A DNA stretch of 64,000 bases from Allomuricauda sp. NBRC 101325 (GTDB lineage: Bacteria; Bacteroidota; Bacteroidia; Flavobacteriales; Flavobacteriaceae): the NCBI RefSeq assembly GCF_030268205.1, contig NZ_BSQF01000001.1, forward strand, positions 416,649 to 480,648. Reading direction: 5' to 3'. Below the pieces are notes generated by a model. The model saw only the letters and a list, made by a program, of their open reading frames with translations. It searched no databases and had not been told where the DNA came from. Positions 24,435 to 32,375 of this stretch are shown one piece after another. Made by a program: the position numbers and the translations under genes. Each line of letters opens with the position of its first letter. The stretch's first letter is position 1.

Positions 24435-25535
24435 ATGAAAAATAATATAGAATCCATTTTTAAGGCCCATTTGGTGCCCAAAGAGGTGTACCAAGGAGGT
24501 AAAAACATTCCGCCGACCAATAAAAAAATCTACAAGCTTTCTTCCAATGAAAATCCATTGGGAGCATCGCCCAAAGCCATTGCGGCCATGAAAGCTGCAT
24601 TGGACCATATTGATATTTACCCCGATCAGACCGACATCCGTTTACGGGAAGCTTTGGTCAAAGATTTTGATGGACAATTGACCTCCGACCAGTTTTTGTG
24701 TGGAAACAGCGGTTCGGAGATTTTGGATATCCTACTTCGTGCTTTTATCAATGAAGGGGATGAAGTGATTTTTTCCAACCCTTGTTTTCTACCCTATGCT
24801 GTTTTTTCAAGATGGTATGGTGCCAAACAGGTGGATGTTCCGCTATTGGCCCCCAACTACGATTTGGATGTTGAGGGTATTTTAAATGCCATCAACGAGA
24901 AGACCAAAATCATTTTCTTGACCAGTCCCAATAACCCAACAGGTACCTACATTCCAAAATCGGTGATGGATGATTTTATGGCCCGTGTTCCCAAAAACAT
25001 TGTGGTGGTTTTTGATGAGGTATACCGCCATTTTGCGGATGCCGAAGATTACGTGACCGCATTGCCCTATGTTTTGGAGGGTCATAATGTGGTTGGTCTC
25101 AATAGTTTTTCCAAAACCTATGGCTTAGCAGGTCAGCGAATTGGATATGCATATACCACTCCAACCATTGCCAATTATGTGCGATTGATTCACAAACCAT
25201 TTTTACTTCCTTTGACTTCCATCGAGGCTGCCATCGGTGCTTTGAGCGATACTGAATTCATAGAGGAAACCGTGAAAACCGTTTTGGAAGGCCGAACATT
25301 TATTGCCAAAGCCTTTGACGAATTGGGCATTACCTATTGGCCAAGTCAAGCTAACTTTTTTATCATAGACCCGCCATTCCCTGAAATGGAGTTTACAAAT
25401 AAAATGATGGAAGAAGGAATTATGGTTCGTCCTGTTTCCCAATTTGGCGCACCAGGCAAAGTTCGTCTTACCATAGGTGATGCAGAGGCGAATACTGCTT
25501 TGGTGAAAGCGTTGCGGAAAATATTGAGTGCTTAA
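24435..25535 (+). CDS. Histidinol-phosphate-type aminotransferase, probably aromatic
   Basis: From the ATG at 24435 the product is 366 residues. It is a fold-type I PLP enzyme of the HisC branch: KLSSNENPLGASPKAIAAM at the N-terminus, FLCGNSGSEILDILL, SPNNPTGTYIP, VVFDEVYRHF and the PLP lysine in SFSKTYGLAGQRIGYA; the C-terminal VRLTIGDAEAN gives the substrate-carboxylate arginine. The name by similarity is HisC, but the position next to hppD-hmgA-fahA points to the first step of the pathway, tyrosine to 4-hydroxyphenylpyruvate. There are no his genes around. It starts 10 bp after the flavin-reductase-like gene and is certainly in the same transcript. Confidence 0.92.
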   Translation: MKNNIESIFKAHLVPKEVYQGGKNIPPTNKKIYKLSSNENPLGASPKAIAAMKAALDHIDIYPDQTDIRLREALVKDFDGQLTSDQFLCGNSGSEILDILLRAFINEGDEVIFSNPCFLPYAVFSRWYGAKQVDVPLLAPNYDLDVEGILNAINEKTKIIFLTSPNNPTGTYIPKSVMDDFMARVPKNIVVVFDEVYRHFADAEDYVTALPYVLEGHNVVGLNSFSKTYGLAGQRIGYAYTTPTIANYVRLIHKPFLLPLTSIEAAIGALSDTEFIEETVKTVLEGRTFIAKAFDELGITYWPSQANFFIIDPPFPEMEFTNKMMEEGIMVRPVSQFGAPGKVRLTIGDAEANTALVKALRKILSA

Positions 25536-25536
25536 T

Positions 25537-25560
25537 GTCATTCCTGCGAAAGCAGGAATC
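25537..25560 (+). repeat. GTCATTCCTG-type hairpin, copy 2
   Basis: The 8-bp stem ATTCCTGC/GCAGGAAT with a GAAA tetraloop begins one base after the aminotransferase stop codon. It is opposite in orientation to the copy at 23518-23541, so the two enclose the flavin-reductase/aminotransferase pair. Confidence 0.8.
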
Positions 25561-25587
25561 TAAAAACAGCTTCATCGATTTTAATTT

Positions 25588-25609
25588 ATGCTTCGACTCC
25601 GCTCAGCAT
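25588..25609 (+). repeat. Variable-arm hairpin, copy 5
   Basis: Arms ATGCT/AGCAT enclose the core TCGACTCCGCTC. The element lies inside a larger GTCATTC (25537) ... GAATGAC (25617-25623) inverted repeat. Confidence 0.75.
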
Positions 25610-25625
25610 CCATATTGAATGACAG

Positions 25626-28277
25626 TTAAAACACAAACCGATACGTAGCCTTCAGCAAGAAAATGTTCTGCGGTTTTTGACCAAAAATGTTATCTCCCAA
25701 ACTGGGCAATAATCCAGCTGTGGGGTCTCCACTTCGTGATACATCTTGCGACCAGACCAAGAAAATTTCAGAACCTGGAATGTATTCCCAACGGATTACC
25801 AAATTGGAACGGAACTGCACAAAGGAGAAATCAGGATCATCAAACGTAAAGTCATCAATACCATCCAAATCCTCATCAATACCATAAACTCCATCCGAAT
25901 AAGAAGTTTGTTGAGGGCTATACTGCACAAATCGGTCTTCAAAGTTTTTGGCCAACGGGTCTGTGATATGCTTAAAGTTGGAATATCGACCTCTCGAAAT
26001 AAAGGGTTGCCCCCAATACTGTATCGTTAAATTCGGATTGATGGTAAAATTCAATCGGAAAGACATACTTAAGGTACGCTGGTCAATTTCCCCATTAAGA
26101 TACCGTGGACTTCCATTTACATCCTCATAATTGGTAATGAATTGGAGTTTGTCGTGGTTCAAATTTAAAGAAGGGAATGCCGAAATACGTAGCGCATTGA
26201 TGGGCTGATACACAAAACCGCCCTCTATATAATAGGTCTTTATGGAATTATCCACGGCCTTTCTTCCATTATGAAATGCTGAAAACCTAATTTTTTTACG
26301 ACTATCGGTATTTACACTGTTCCAAAAACTCATCCATGGTGATTGTCTCAGCCTAGGCCCGCCTCGAAGGGCAAAATTATCGTATTCCAGCGGTGCATAA
26401 TTGAAACCAATATTGGTAAACCAGTTGCCTTTCCAATTTTGCCAACTATTGGTGTTGAATTGTAACGTATTATGGTTTCCAGCAAAATCCCAAGCCGTCC
26501 AATGGTTGTAATTGATGCCCACTCGCCTAAAAGTGCTGTCAGGTTTTAAGGTTTGATAACCGATCCAGGTATAATGGCGAATGTCATCTGCCCTTCTTTG
26601 AAATCCGATATCATTGAGTTCCAATTCAGGGGAACGCCAAGTGGCACCAGATTCAAATTTCCAATGCCCGTTACCTACTTTTCCGATTTGAACATTTCCT
26701 CCAGTCCCCGTTAACGAAGTTTTGGTCGTATCCACACTAACATGATCGGCATCTATCCTATTAAATAGGTGCCCGATGGATTGTTGAGTGTTGGTAATGC
26801 CCTCTTCGGTTCCTTGTACATTGCTAAAGGTAACGTTGCCACCCAAGTACCAATCTCGGTTCGCCCATTGGTGTTTAAAATCCAATCCACCTGTGTAAGC
26901 GGAAGTATGTAAAAAGTTCAAGGTCTCTGGAAGGTTTTCACGATTGGTCGCCGTAAAAAGTCCACCAATGTAGGAGTTACGATTATTGAAATCCTTTTGG
27001 AGTCTACCCACAAAATAATTGGTCATGGGCTCCACCATTTCCTTTCGTTCATCGCCTGTACCAGTTCTAATTATGGCATTTCTTCGAGCGGTTACACTTT
27101 CCAAAACTCCGATAGCCCAACCATCTTTGGTTTTTCCACTGAATTTTGCCGCACCTATAATAGGCGTATTGTCTGGTTGGTCCACAAACTCTCCATCATT
27201 TGTGCTTGGATAGGATTGCGGACTTCTTCCAATCCTACGCGAATAAAACACATTGTCGGACCCGAAAGTGTTTCCTGCTTCCGACTGGGACAATCGAAAA
27301 TCAAAAATGTTCTTGTTCTCCACAAAGAAAGGGCGTCGTTCTTGAAAGAATATTTGAAATCCATCCAACGCAATGGCCGAAGGGTCGGCATCCACCTGAC
27401 CGAAATCGGGATTAACGGTTAAATCCAAAGTAAGGTCATTGGTAATTCCAATCTTGGCATCGAGACCAACCGTAATGTTACTTTCACTCCCATCACGAAA
27501 GGGATTGCCCTCTTCCGCTTCATAAGTTTCGGTTTTGGCAACGGTATAGGGTTGAATTTCCAATTGTTTTTGGGGTTGAATGTTCTTCAAACCGTGCAGT
27601 TCCCCAAATTCGCTTACCCAACCAGGCTGGTCCACAGGTTTACGTTGCCAAAGAGAGCGCTCCTCTGCTCTAAAATAACGTCTGGTGGATTGAAGACCCC
27701 AAACCTGCTCCTCTTCACTTCCAAACTTTAACTGACTTAATGGAATCCGAAGCTCGGCCGTCCAACCCTCATCATCAATATTTGTTTTTACATACCAAAT
27801 AGGATTCCAACTAGCGTCCCAATTATTCCCATTGTTTGATACGAATTCATCTCCCTTTACACCTGCAGCAGTTATACTAAAGGAAAAGGCAGTTCTTTTA
27901 TCATTATAACTATCGATATTGAACTCCACCCAATCGCCCTCAAAGCCATCTCGACGTGAAAGTCGTTTCACAATTTTATCGGGTTCGGCATCGTAACAGC
28001 GTACACCTATATATAGGTTCTTGCTATCATAAAGAATTTTAAACTTGGTTTGCTCGGTAGGAGGAGTATTCTCGTCAGGTTGCCATTCAATATAATCGTT
28101 GCCCCATTCCACCAAGTTCCATGCTGGGTCATTCAGTAATCCATCTATGGCCGGAGCATCCATATCGCCGAGTGCTTGGGTCACATAAATTTTCTTTTCA
28201 ATTACTTCGGTAGAATCTTGGGCGTAGGTTACAATAGTAAACAAAAGGCATAGCATGCCAAGGAAGGAGTGTTTCAA
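25626..28277 (-). CDS. DUF5916 outer-membrane protein with CBM9-like N-terminal domain
   Basis: The 883-residue protein has a signal peptide (MKHSFLGMLCLLFTIVTYAQ). Residues about 30-230 form a carbohydrate-binding family 9-like domain (APAIDGLLNDPAWN, FKILYDSKNLYIGVRCYD, EFNIDSYNDKRTAFSF, WTAELRIPLSQLKFG). The rest is the DUF5916 region, rich in aromatic-ended beta strands (TVNPDFGQVDADPSAIALDG, FFQERRPFFVENKNIF) and ending in the barrel-like YRFVF. The family is common in Bacteroidota; its function is unknown, although the CBM9 part suggests glycan contact. It is monocistronic and convergent with the aminotransferase gene, separated by two hairpin repeats. The C-terminal Phe fits outer-membrane insertion. 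Confidence 0.92.
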   Translation of the reverse strand: MKHSFLGMLCLLFTIVTYAQDSTEVIEKKIYVTQALGDMDAPAIDGLLNDPAWNLVEWGNDYIEWQPDENTPPTEQTKFKILYDSKNLYIGVRCYDAEPDKIVKRLSRRDGFEGDWVEFNIDSYNDKRTAFSFSITAAGVKGDEFVSNNGNNWDASWNPIWYVKTNIDDEGWTAELRIPLSQLKFGSEEEQVWGLQSTRRYFRAEERSLWQRKPVDQPGWVSEFGELHGLKNIQPQKQLEIQPYTVAKTETYEAEEGNPFRDGSESNITVGLDAKIGITNDLTLDLTVNPDFGQVDADPSAIALDGFQIFFQERRPFFVENKNIFDFRLSQSEAGNTFGSDNVFYSRRIGRSPQSYPSTNDGEFVDQPDNTPIIGAAKFSGKTKDGWAIGVLESVTARRNAIIRTGTGDERKEMVEPMTNYFVGRLQKDFNNRNSYIGGLFTATNRENLPETLNFLHTSAYTGGLDFKHQWANRDWYLGGNVTFSNVQGTEEGITNTQQSIGHLFNRIDADHVSVDTTKTSLTGTGGNVQIGKVGNGHWKFESGATWRSPELELNDIGFQRRADDIRHYTWIGYQTLKPDSTFRRVGINYNHWTAWDFAGNHNTLQFNTNSWQNWKGNWFTNIGFNYAPLEYDNFALRGGPRLRQSPWMSFWNSVNTDSRKKIRFSAFHNGRKAVDNSIKTYYIEGGFVYQPINALRISAFPSLNLNHDKLQFITNYEDVNGSPRYLNGEIDQRTLSMSFRLNFTINPNLTIQYWGQPFISRGRYSNFKHITDPLAKNFEDRFVQYSPQQTSYSDGVYGIDEDLDGIDDFTFDDPDFSFVQFRSNLVIRWEYIPGSEIFLVWSQDVSRSGDPTAGLLPSLGDNIFGQKPQNIFLLKATYRFVF

Positions 28278-28445
28278 ACTGTTCGTTTTTTGATTGATGA
28301 TGTTTTAAAGACCCATCAAAATGTCATCAGTTACAGTACAGGTGTTTTTTTAAGATTTTTTAACAAATTCTACCGATATTTGCAGTCGAACTACGCCCCA
28401 AAAATTGAATTATAAAAAAGGTGAAAAAATATTCCCTACCAACCG

Positions 28446-28476
28446 TTTGTAATTCAATCTAATAATTGTACATTTG
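28446..28476 (+). promoter_or_regulatory. Promoter of rplM-rpsI
   Basis: TTTG (28446-28449), 19 bp, then TAcaTTTG (28469-28476): a full match to the Bacteroidota housekeeping consensus, 46 bp before the rplM start. The remainder of the 245-bp spacer upstream is A/T-rich with no gene. Confidence 0.75.
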
Positions 28477-28522
28477 CAGCCCGTTTATCGGGATAGGTTT
28501 TTAAATCAATAATATTCGAGAA

Positions 28523-28978
28523 GTGGATACATTAAGTTATAAGACTATTTCCGCCAATAAATCTACTGTTAACAAGGAGTGGTTATTGGTTGATGCTGAA
28601 GGACAGACCTTGGGAAGAATGGCGTCCAAAGTGGCCAAGTTGCTTAGAGGAAAATACAAGCCAAGCTACACCCCCCATGTTGACTGTGGAGACAATGTTA
28701 TTGTCATCAATGCTGAGAAGGTTGTTTTGACCGGCAACAAATTGGACGTAAAAGAATACCAGAGATATACAGGTTATCCAGGTGGTCAACGTTCAGCTAC
28801 TGCCAAAGAAGTTATGGACAAACACCCTGAGCGTATCGTTGAAAGTGCTGTGAAAGGAATGCTTCCAAAAAACAAATTGGGTGCAGAACTTTTTAGAAAC
28901 TTGAAAGTATATGCTGGTGCTGAGCACGGACAAGAAGCGCAAAAACCAAAAGCAATAAACTTAAACGACTACAAATAA
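28523..28978 (+). CDS. rplM: Ribosomal protein L13
   Basis: The 151-residue protein is L13: [30 protein letters not shown] near the N-terminus (quoted in parts: [28 protein letters not shown]), [19 protein letters not shown] and GMLPKNKLG. It is a large-subunit assembly protein. Start is a GTG at 28523; the family's N-terminus (MDTLSYKT) fits that codon, and no ATG lies nearby. Its stop overlaps the rpsI start by one base (TAATG), which gives translational coupling in the usual rplM-rpsI operon. A clear promoter lies 46 bp upstream. Confidence 0.97.
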   Translation: MDTLSYKTISANKSTVNKEWLLVDAEGQTLGRMASKVAKLLRGKYKPSYTPHVDCGDNVIVINAEKVVLTGNKLDVKEYQRYTGYPGGQRSATAKEVMDKHPERIVESAVKGMLPKNKLGAELFRNLKVYAGAEHGQEAQKPKAINLNDYK

Positions 28979-29364
28979 TGGAAGTGGTTCATAAGATAGG
29001 TAGAAGAAAAACTGCCGTAGCAAGAGTATATGTTTCCGAAGGTTCTGGAAACATCACAGTGAACAAAAGAGATCTTAACGATTACTTTACCACTGGCACC
29101 CTACAATACAAAGTATTGCAACCATTTGCTCTAACTGAAACAGAAGGTAACTACGACGTAAAAGTTAACGTTTACGGTGGTGGTATCACTGGTCAGGCAG
29201 AAGCTATTCGTTTGGCTTTGTCCAGAGCAATGTGCGAAATCAACGAAGAAAACAGAGCTGCTCTTAAACCAGAAGGTCTTTTAACAAGAGATCCTAGAAT
29301 GGTGGAGAGAAAGAAATTCGGTCAGAAGAAAGCCCGTAAGAAATTCCAGTTCTCTAAACGTTAA
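28978..29364 (+). CDS. rpsI: Ribosomal protein S9
   Basis: The 128-residue protein is S9: VHKIGRRKTAVARVYVSEGSG, TGTLQYKVLQPF, GGGITGQAEAIRLALSRA and the C-terminal tail LLTRDPRMVERKKFGQKKARKKFQFSKR (in part: RDPRMVERKK, KFQFSKR), whose last Arg contacts the P-site tRNA. Normal length. It overlaps rplM by one base. A hairpin and a terminator-like stem follow before rpsB. Confidence 0.98.
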   Translation: MEVVHKIGRRKTAVARVYVSEGSGNITVNKRDLNDYFTTGTLQYKVLQPFALTETEGNYDVKVNVYGGGITGQAEAIRLALSRAMCEINEENRAALKPEGLLTRDPRMVERKKFGQKKARKKFQFSKR

Positions 29365-29371
29365 TATCACA

Positions 29372-29387
29372 AGGTGCATTTGCACCT
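29372..29387 (+). promoter_or_regulatory. Hairpin just after rpsI
   Basis: AGGTGCA-TT-TGCACCT is a perfect 7-bp stem 8 bp after the rpsI stop. Only ATTATATAAG follows, so it is not a standard terminator. It could protect the 3' end or belong to the rpsB leader. Confidence 0.4.
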
Positions 29388-29406
29388 ATTATATAAGTTC
29401 ATTGAA

Positions 29407-29440
29407 AACCCTGGAATCCATTTTTCAGGGTTATATTTTT
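29407..29440 (+). terminator. Possible terminator between rpsI and rpsB
   Basis: The stem AACCCTG/CAGGGTT has a 12-nt loop and is followed by ATATTTTT. Terminator-like, but with a long loop and a broken T-run; attenuation for rpsB is an alternative. Confidence 0.5.
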
Positions 29441-29578
29441 AACCAAAGTTGTCGTTGTTCCAAAAGGAAAAAAGAATCGACTTTTTGGAATTTAGTTTAG
29501 CATCTAAATGGATTGGGCGAACCAAAAGTGACCACCAACCCATTGCTTACTACAACGGAACGTAAACTAAGTACAGAA

Positions 29579-30592
29579 ATGGCAAGTAAAATTGAAGTAA
29601 AAGATTTACTCGAAGCAGGTGTGCACTTTGGACACCTAACAAGAAAGTGGAATCCAAACATGGCTCCTTACATCTACATGGAGCGTAACGGTATCCACGT
29701 GATCAACCTCTACAAAACGGTTGCAAAATTGGAGGAAGCCAATGAGGCCCTTAAAAAAATTGCAGCTTCAGGACGTAAGATCCTTTTTGTAGCTACCAAA
29801 AAACAAGCGAAAGACATCGTTGCGGATAAAGTATCCAAAGTGAACATGCCTTACATCACTGAAAGATGGCCAGGTGGTATGTTGACCAACTTTGTAACCA
29901 TCCGTAAAGCGGTTAAGAAGATGGCTTCCATCGACCGTATGAAAAAAGATGGCACTTTCAATACCCTTTCCAAAAAAGAAAGATTGCAAGTAGACCGTTT
30001 GCGTGCCAAGTTGGAGAAAAACTTAGGTTCCATCGCAGACATGACCCGTTTGCCTGGTGCTATCTTCATCGTGGATACCATGCGTGAGCACATTGCTGTA
30101 AAAGAAGCACAAAAATTGAACATTCCAATTTTTGCAATGGTGGATACCAACTCTGACCCAAGAGATATCGATTATGCTATTCCATCCAATGACGATGCGA
30201 GCAAATCTATCGAAGCTATCTTGGAAGAAGTAACCAAAGCAGTTGCTGAAGGTTTGGAAGAGCGCAAAAGCGAAAAAGGTAACGGTAAAGAAGAAGACGA
30301 TGCTCCAAAAGCTGAAAAAGCTCCAAAAAAAGGAACTAAGTCTGACGACCTTACCAAAATCGAAGGTATTGGACCAAAAGCTGCTGAAGCACTAGTGGAA
30401 AGCGGAATCGTTTCTTTCTCTGATTTGGCAAGTGCCGATACAGACGATATCAAAAGCGTATTGACCGAAGCTAGTTCAACTTTGGCTCACTTGGATCCAA
30501 CTTCTTGGCCAAAGCAAGCCAAAATGGCTGCCGCTGGTGAGTGGGAAGAGCTTCAAGAATGGCAAGATAAAGTAAAAGGAGGGGTAGAATAA
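29579..30592 (+). CDS. rpsB: Ribosomal protein S2 with C-terminal helix-hairpin-helix extension
   Basis: From the ATG at 29579 (MASKIEVKDLLEAGVHFGHL) the protein has 337 residues, against about 240-260 for a normal S2. The in-frame start at 29513 adds an atypical leader and is rejected. Residues 1-227 are S2 (RKWNPNMAPYIYMERNGIHV, KDIVADKVSKVNMPYITERW in part, GMLTNFVTIRKA, LPGAIFIVDTM, IPSNDDASKSIEAILEEV). A charged linker (ERKSEKGNGKEEDDAPKAEK) leads to about 82 added residues starting SDDLTKIEGIGPKAAEALVE, a helix-hairpin-helix motif, and ending HLDPTSWPKQAKMAAAGEWE plus a short tail. The HhH may bind rRNA or DNA. tsf follows 81 bp downstream, the usual rpsB-tsf order. Confidence 0.95.
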   Translation: MASKIEVKDLLEAGVHFGHLTRKWNPNMAPYIYMERNGIHVINLYKTVAKLEEANEALKKIAASGRKILFVATKKQAKDIVADKVSKVNMPYITERWPGGMLTNFVTIRKAVKKMASIDRMKKDGTFNTLSKKERLQVDRLRAKLEKNLGSIADMTRLPGAIFIVDTMREHIAVKEAQKLNIPIFAMVDTNSDPRDIDYAIPSNDDASKSIEAILEEVTKAVAEGLEERKSEKGNGKEEDDAPKAEKAPKKGTKSDDLTKIEGIGPKAAEALVESGIVSFSDLASADTDDIKSVLTEASSTLAHLDPTSWPKQAKMAAAGEWEELQEWQDKVKGGVE

Positions 30593-30623
30593 TCCAACCT
30601 TGATTTAACATTGTCCTAAAACG

Positions 30624-30642
30624 AAACACTTTAATAGTGTTT
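30624..30642 (+). other. Hairpin in the rpsB-tsf spacer
   Basis: AAACACT-TTAAT-AGTGTTT (7-bp perfect stem) followed by TACTTT. Perhaps a weak attenuator lowering tsf relative to rpsB. Confidence 0.4.
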
Positions 30643-30673
30643 TACTTTACATAAATTATTAAAAGCAAAGAAA

Positions 30674-31498
30674 ATGGTAAAGATTACCGCCGCAGAAGTA
30701 AATAAATTAAGACAGACCACTGGAGCTGGAATGATGGATTGCAAAAAAGCTTTGGTTGAAGCCGAAGGTGATTTCGAAAAAGCAATTGAGATCCTAAGAA
30801 AAAAAGGTCAGAAAGTTGCAGCAAACAGAGCCGACAGAGAATCTACTGAAGGTGCTGCAATCGCCAAAGTTAATGCCGACAGCACTGAAGGTGTTGCCAT
30901 TTCATTGAACTGTGAGACCGATTTCGTAGCTAAAAACGATAGCTATGTGAAATTGGCAAACGATTTGGCTGATCTTGCCCTTGGTTTCGACAGCAAAGAA
31001 GATTTTCTTGCTGCTACTTTTGATGGCATGACCGTTGCTGAAAAATTGACTGAGCAAACAGGTGTTATCGGTGAAAAAATCGAAGTAGGAAGCTTTGAAA
31101 AATTGAGCGCTCCTTTCGTAGGATTCTATATTCACGCTGGTAACAAAATTGCTACTTTGGTAGGTTTGTCCGCCAATGTTGATGGTGCTGCCGATGCTGC
31201 AAAAGATGTTGCTATGCAAGCTGCTGCAATGAACCCAGTAGCGTTGAACGAAGCTGGTGTTGACCAATCCATTATCGACAAAGAAATCGAGATCGCAAAA
31301 GAACAATTGCGTCAAGAAGGTAAACCAGAAGCTATGTTGGACAACATCGCCAAAGGTAAATTGAACCGTTTCTTTAAAGACAATACTTTGGTGAACCAAG
31401 ATTTCATTAAAGATAGCAAGCAAAGTGTTGCCCAGTATGTTAAGTCTGTAGACGCTAGCCTAGAGGTTACTGGATTTAAAAGAGTGGCATTGGGTTAA
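30674..31498 (+). CDS. tsf: Translation elongation factor Ts
   Basis: The 274-residue protein is EF-Ts: N-terminal UBA-like part (EVNKLRQTTGAGMMDCKKAL with the DCKKAL motif, RKKGQKVAANRADR), the TDFVAKND motif (Thr-Asp-Phe-Val that contacts EF-Tu), and the core and C-terminal parts (FYIHAGNKIATLVG, LRQEGKPEAMLDNIAKGKLN). It catalyses GDP release from EF-Tu. It follows rpsB and ends in a terminator. Length and motifs are normal. Confidence 0.98.
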   Translation: MVKITAAEVNKLRQTTGAGMMDCKKALVEAEGDFEKAIEILRKKGQKVAANRADRESTEGAAIAKVNADSTEGVAISLNCETDFVAKNDSYVKLANDLADLALGFDSKEDFLAATFDGMTVAEKLTEQTGVIGEKIEVGSFEKLSAPFVGFYIHAGNKIATLVGLSANVDGAADAAKDVAMQAAAMNPVALNEAGVDQSIIDKEIEIAKEQLRQEGKPEAMLDNIAKGKLNRFFKDNTLVNQDFIKDSKQSVAQYVKSVDASLEVTGFKRVALG

Positions 31499-31521
31499 TT
31501 CCCAAAAAAATAAATCATATG

Positions 31522-31553
31522 AAACCGCTTCCATTATGAGGCGGTTTTTTTAT
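31522..31553 (+). terminator. Rho-independent terminator after tsf
   Basis: AAACCGCTTC pairs with GAGGCGGTTT (10 bp with one T-G), loop CATTAT, followed by a T-run. Confidence 0.85.
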
Positions 31554-31599
31554 GCCCACTTCTGACCATCATTCTATATTTCCCATAAATAATTTTGAT

Positions 31600-31607
31600 T
31601 ATTTTTG
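31600..31607 (+). promoter_or_regulatory. -7 box before pyrH
   Basis: TAttTTTG matches TAnnTTTG and lies 20 bp before the pyrH ATG, after the tsf terminator. No convincing TTTG at -33. Confidence 0.45.
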
Positions 31608-31627
31608 TCCGACTTCAAGAAACTTCA

Positions 31628-32335
31628 ATGCAATACAAGAGAATTTTATTAAAACTGAGTGGAGAGGCCCTAATGGGGGAACAACAATACGGTATCGATG
31701 CCAAGCGATTGGAAGAATATGCCGATGAAATCAAAGCCGTTGTTGATAAAGGTGTTGAAGTAGCCATCGTTATCGGTGGAGGAAACATTTTTAGGGGTTT
31801 GGCTGGTGCTAGTCAAGGTATGGACCGCGTTCAAGGGGACCACATGGGTATGCTGGCCACTGTGATCAACGGATTGGCCCTACAAAGTGCCTTGGAACTA
31901 AAAGGTGTTCAGACCCGTTTGCAATCTGCCATTAAAATCAATGAAGTTGCAGAACCTTTCATCCGAAGAAGGGCCATGCGCCATTTGGAAAAAGGTAGAG
32001 TTGTAATTTTTGGAGGAGGAACCGGAAATCCATATTTCACAACCGATTCAGCAGCTGTTTTAAGAGCTATTGAAATAAAGGCTGATGTAATTTTGAAAGG
32101 CACCCGAGTTGATGGTATTTATACCTCCGACCCTGAAAAGGACAAAACAGCCACAAAATTCGATACCCTATCATTCAACGAAGTACTTTCCAAAGGCTTG
32201 AAGGTTATGGACACTACGGCCTTTACCCTAAGTCAGGAAAACGAACTGCCCATCGTAGTTTTTGATATGAACACCCGTGGCAACTTAATAAAATTATTAT
32301 CTGGAGAAAATATAGGAACAGTGGTCAATGTATAA
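31628..32335 (+). CDS. pyrH: Uridylate kinase
   Basis: From the ATG at 31628 the protein has 235 residues. It shows [13 protein letters not shown] (phosphate-binding Lys), [30 protein letters not shown] and [18 protein letters not shown], then [20 protein letters not shown]; all are of the amino-acid-kinase-fold PyrH. It makes UDP from UMP. The 11 extra in-frame codons upstream are not family-like and are rejected. frr follows 40 bp later, the usual pyrH-frr pairing. Confidence 0.97.
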   Translation: MQYKRILLKLSGEALMGEQQYGIDAKRLEEYADEIKAVVDKGVEVAIVIGGGNIFRGLAGASQGMDRVQGDHMGMLATVINGLALQSALELKGVQTRLQSAIKINEVAEPFIRRRAMRHLEKGRVVIFGGGTGNPYFTTDSAAVLRAIEIKADVILKGTRVDGIYTSDPEKDKTATKFDTLSFNEVLSKGLKVMDTTAFTLSQENELPIVVFDMNTRGNLIKLLSGENIGTVVNV

Positions 32336-32375
32336 TTTGACGCACGTATAAGTTTCAATTTTTAAAATATAAATT

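Noticed and set aside
24435-25535. Aminotransferase as a true histidine-biosynthesis gene
   Set aside because: No other his genes nearby; the position after the homogentisate genes fits an aromatic aminotransferase better, although similarity alone would give HisC.
23345-25623. Hairpin cluster as a CRISPR array
   Set aside because: Units are not regularly spaced, arms differ, orientation varies and there are no unique spacers or cas genes.
25626-28277. DUF5916 protein as a TonB-dependent receptor or SusC
   Set aside because: No TonB box or plug domain; the N-terminal part is CBM9-like and no susD is adjacent.
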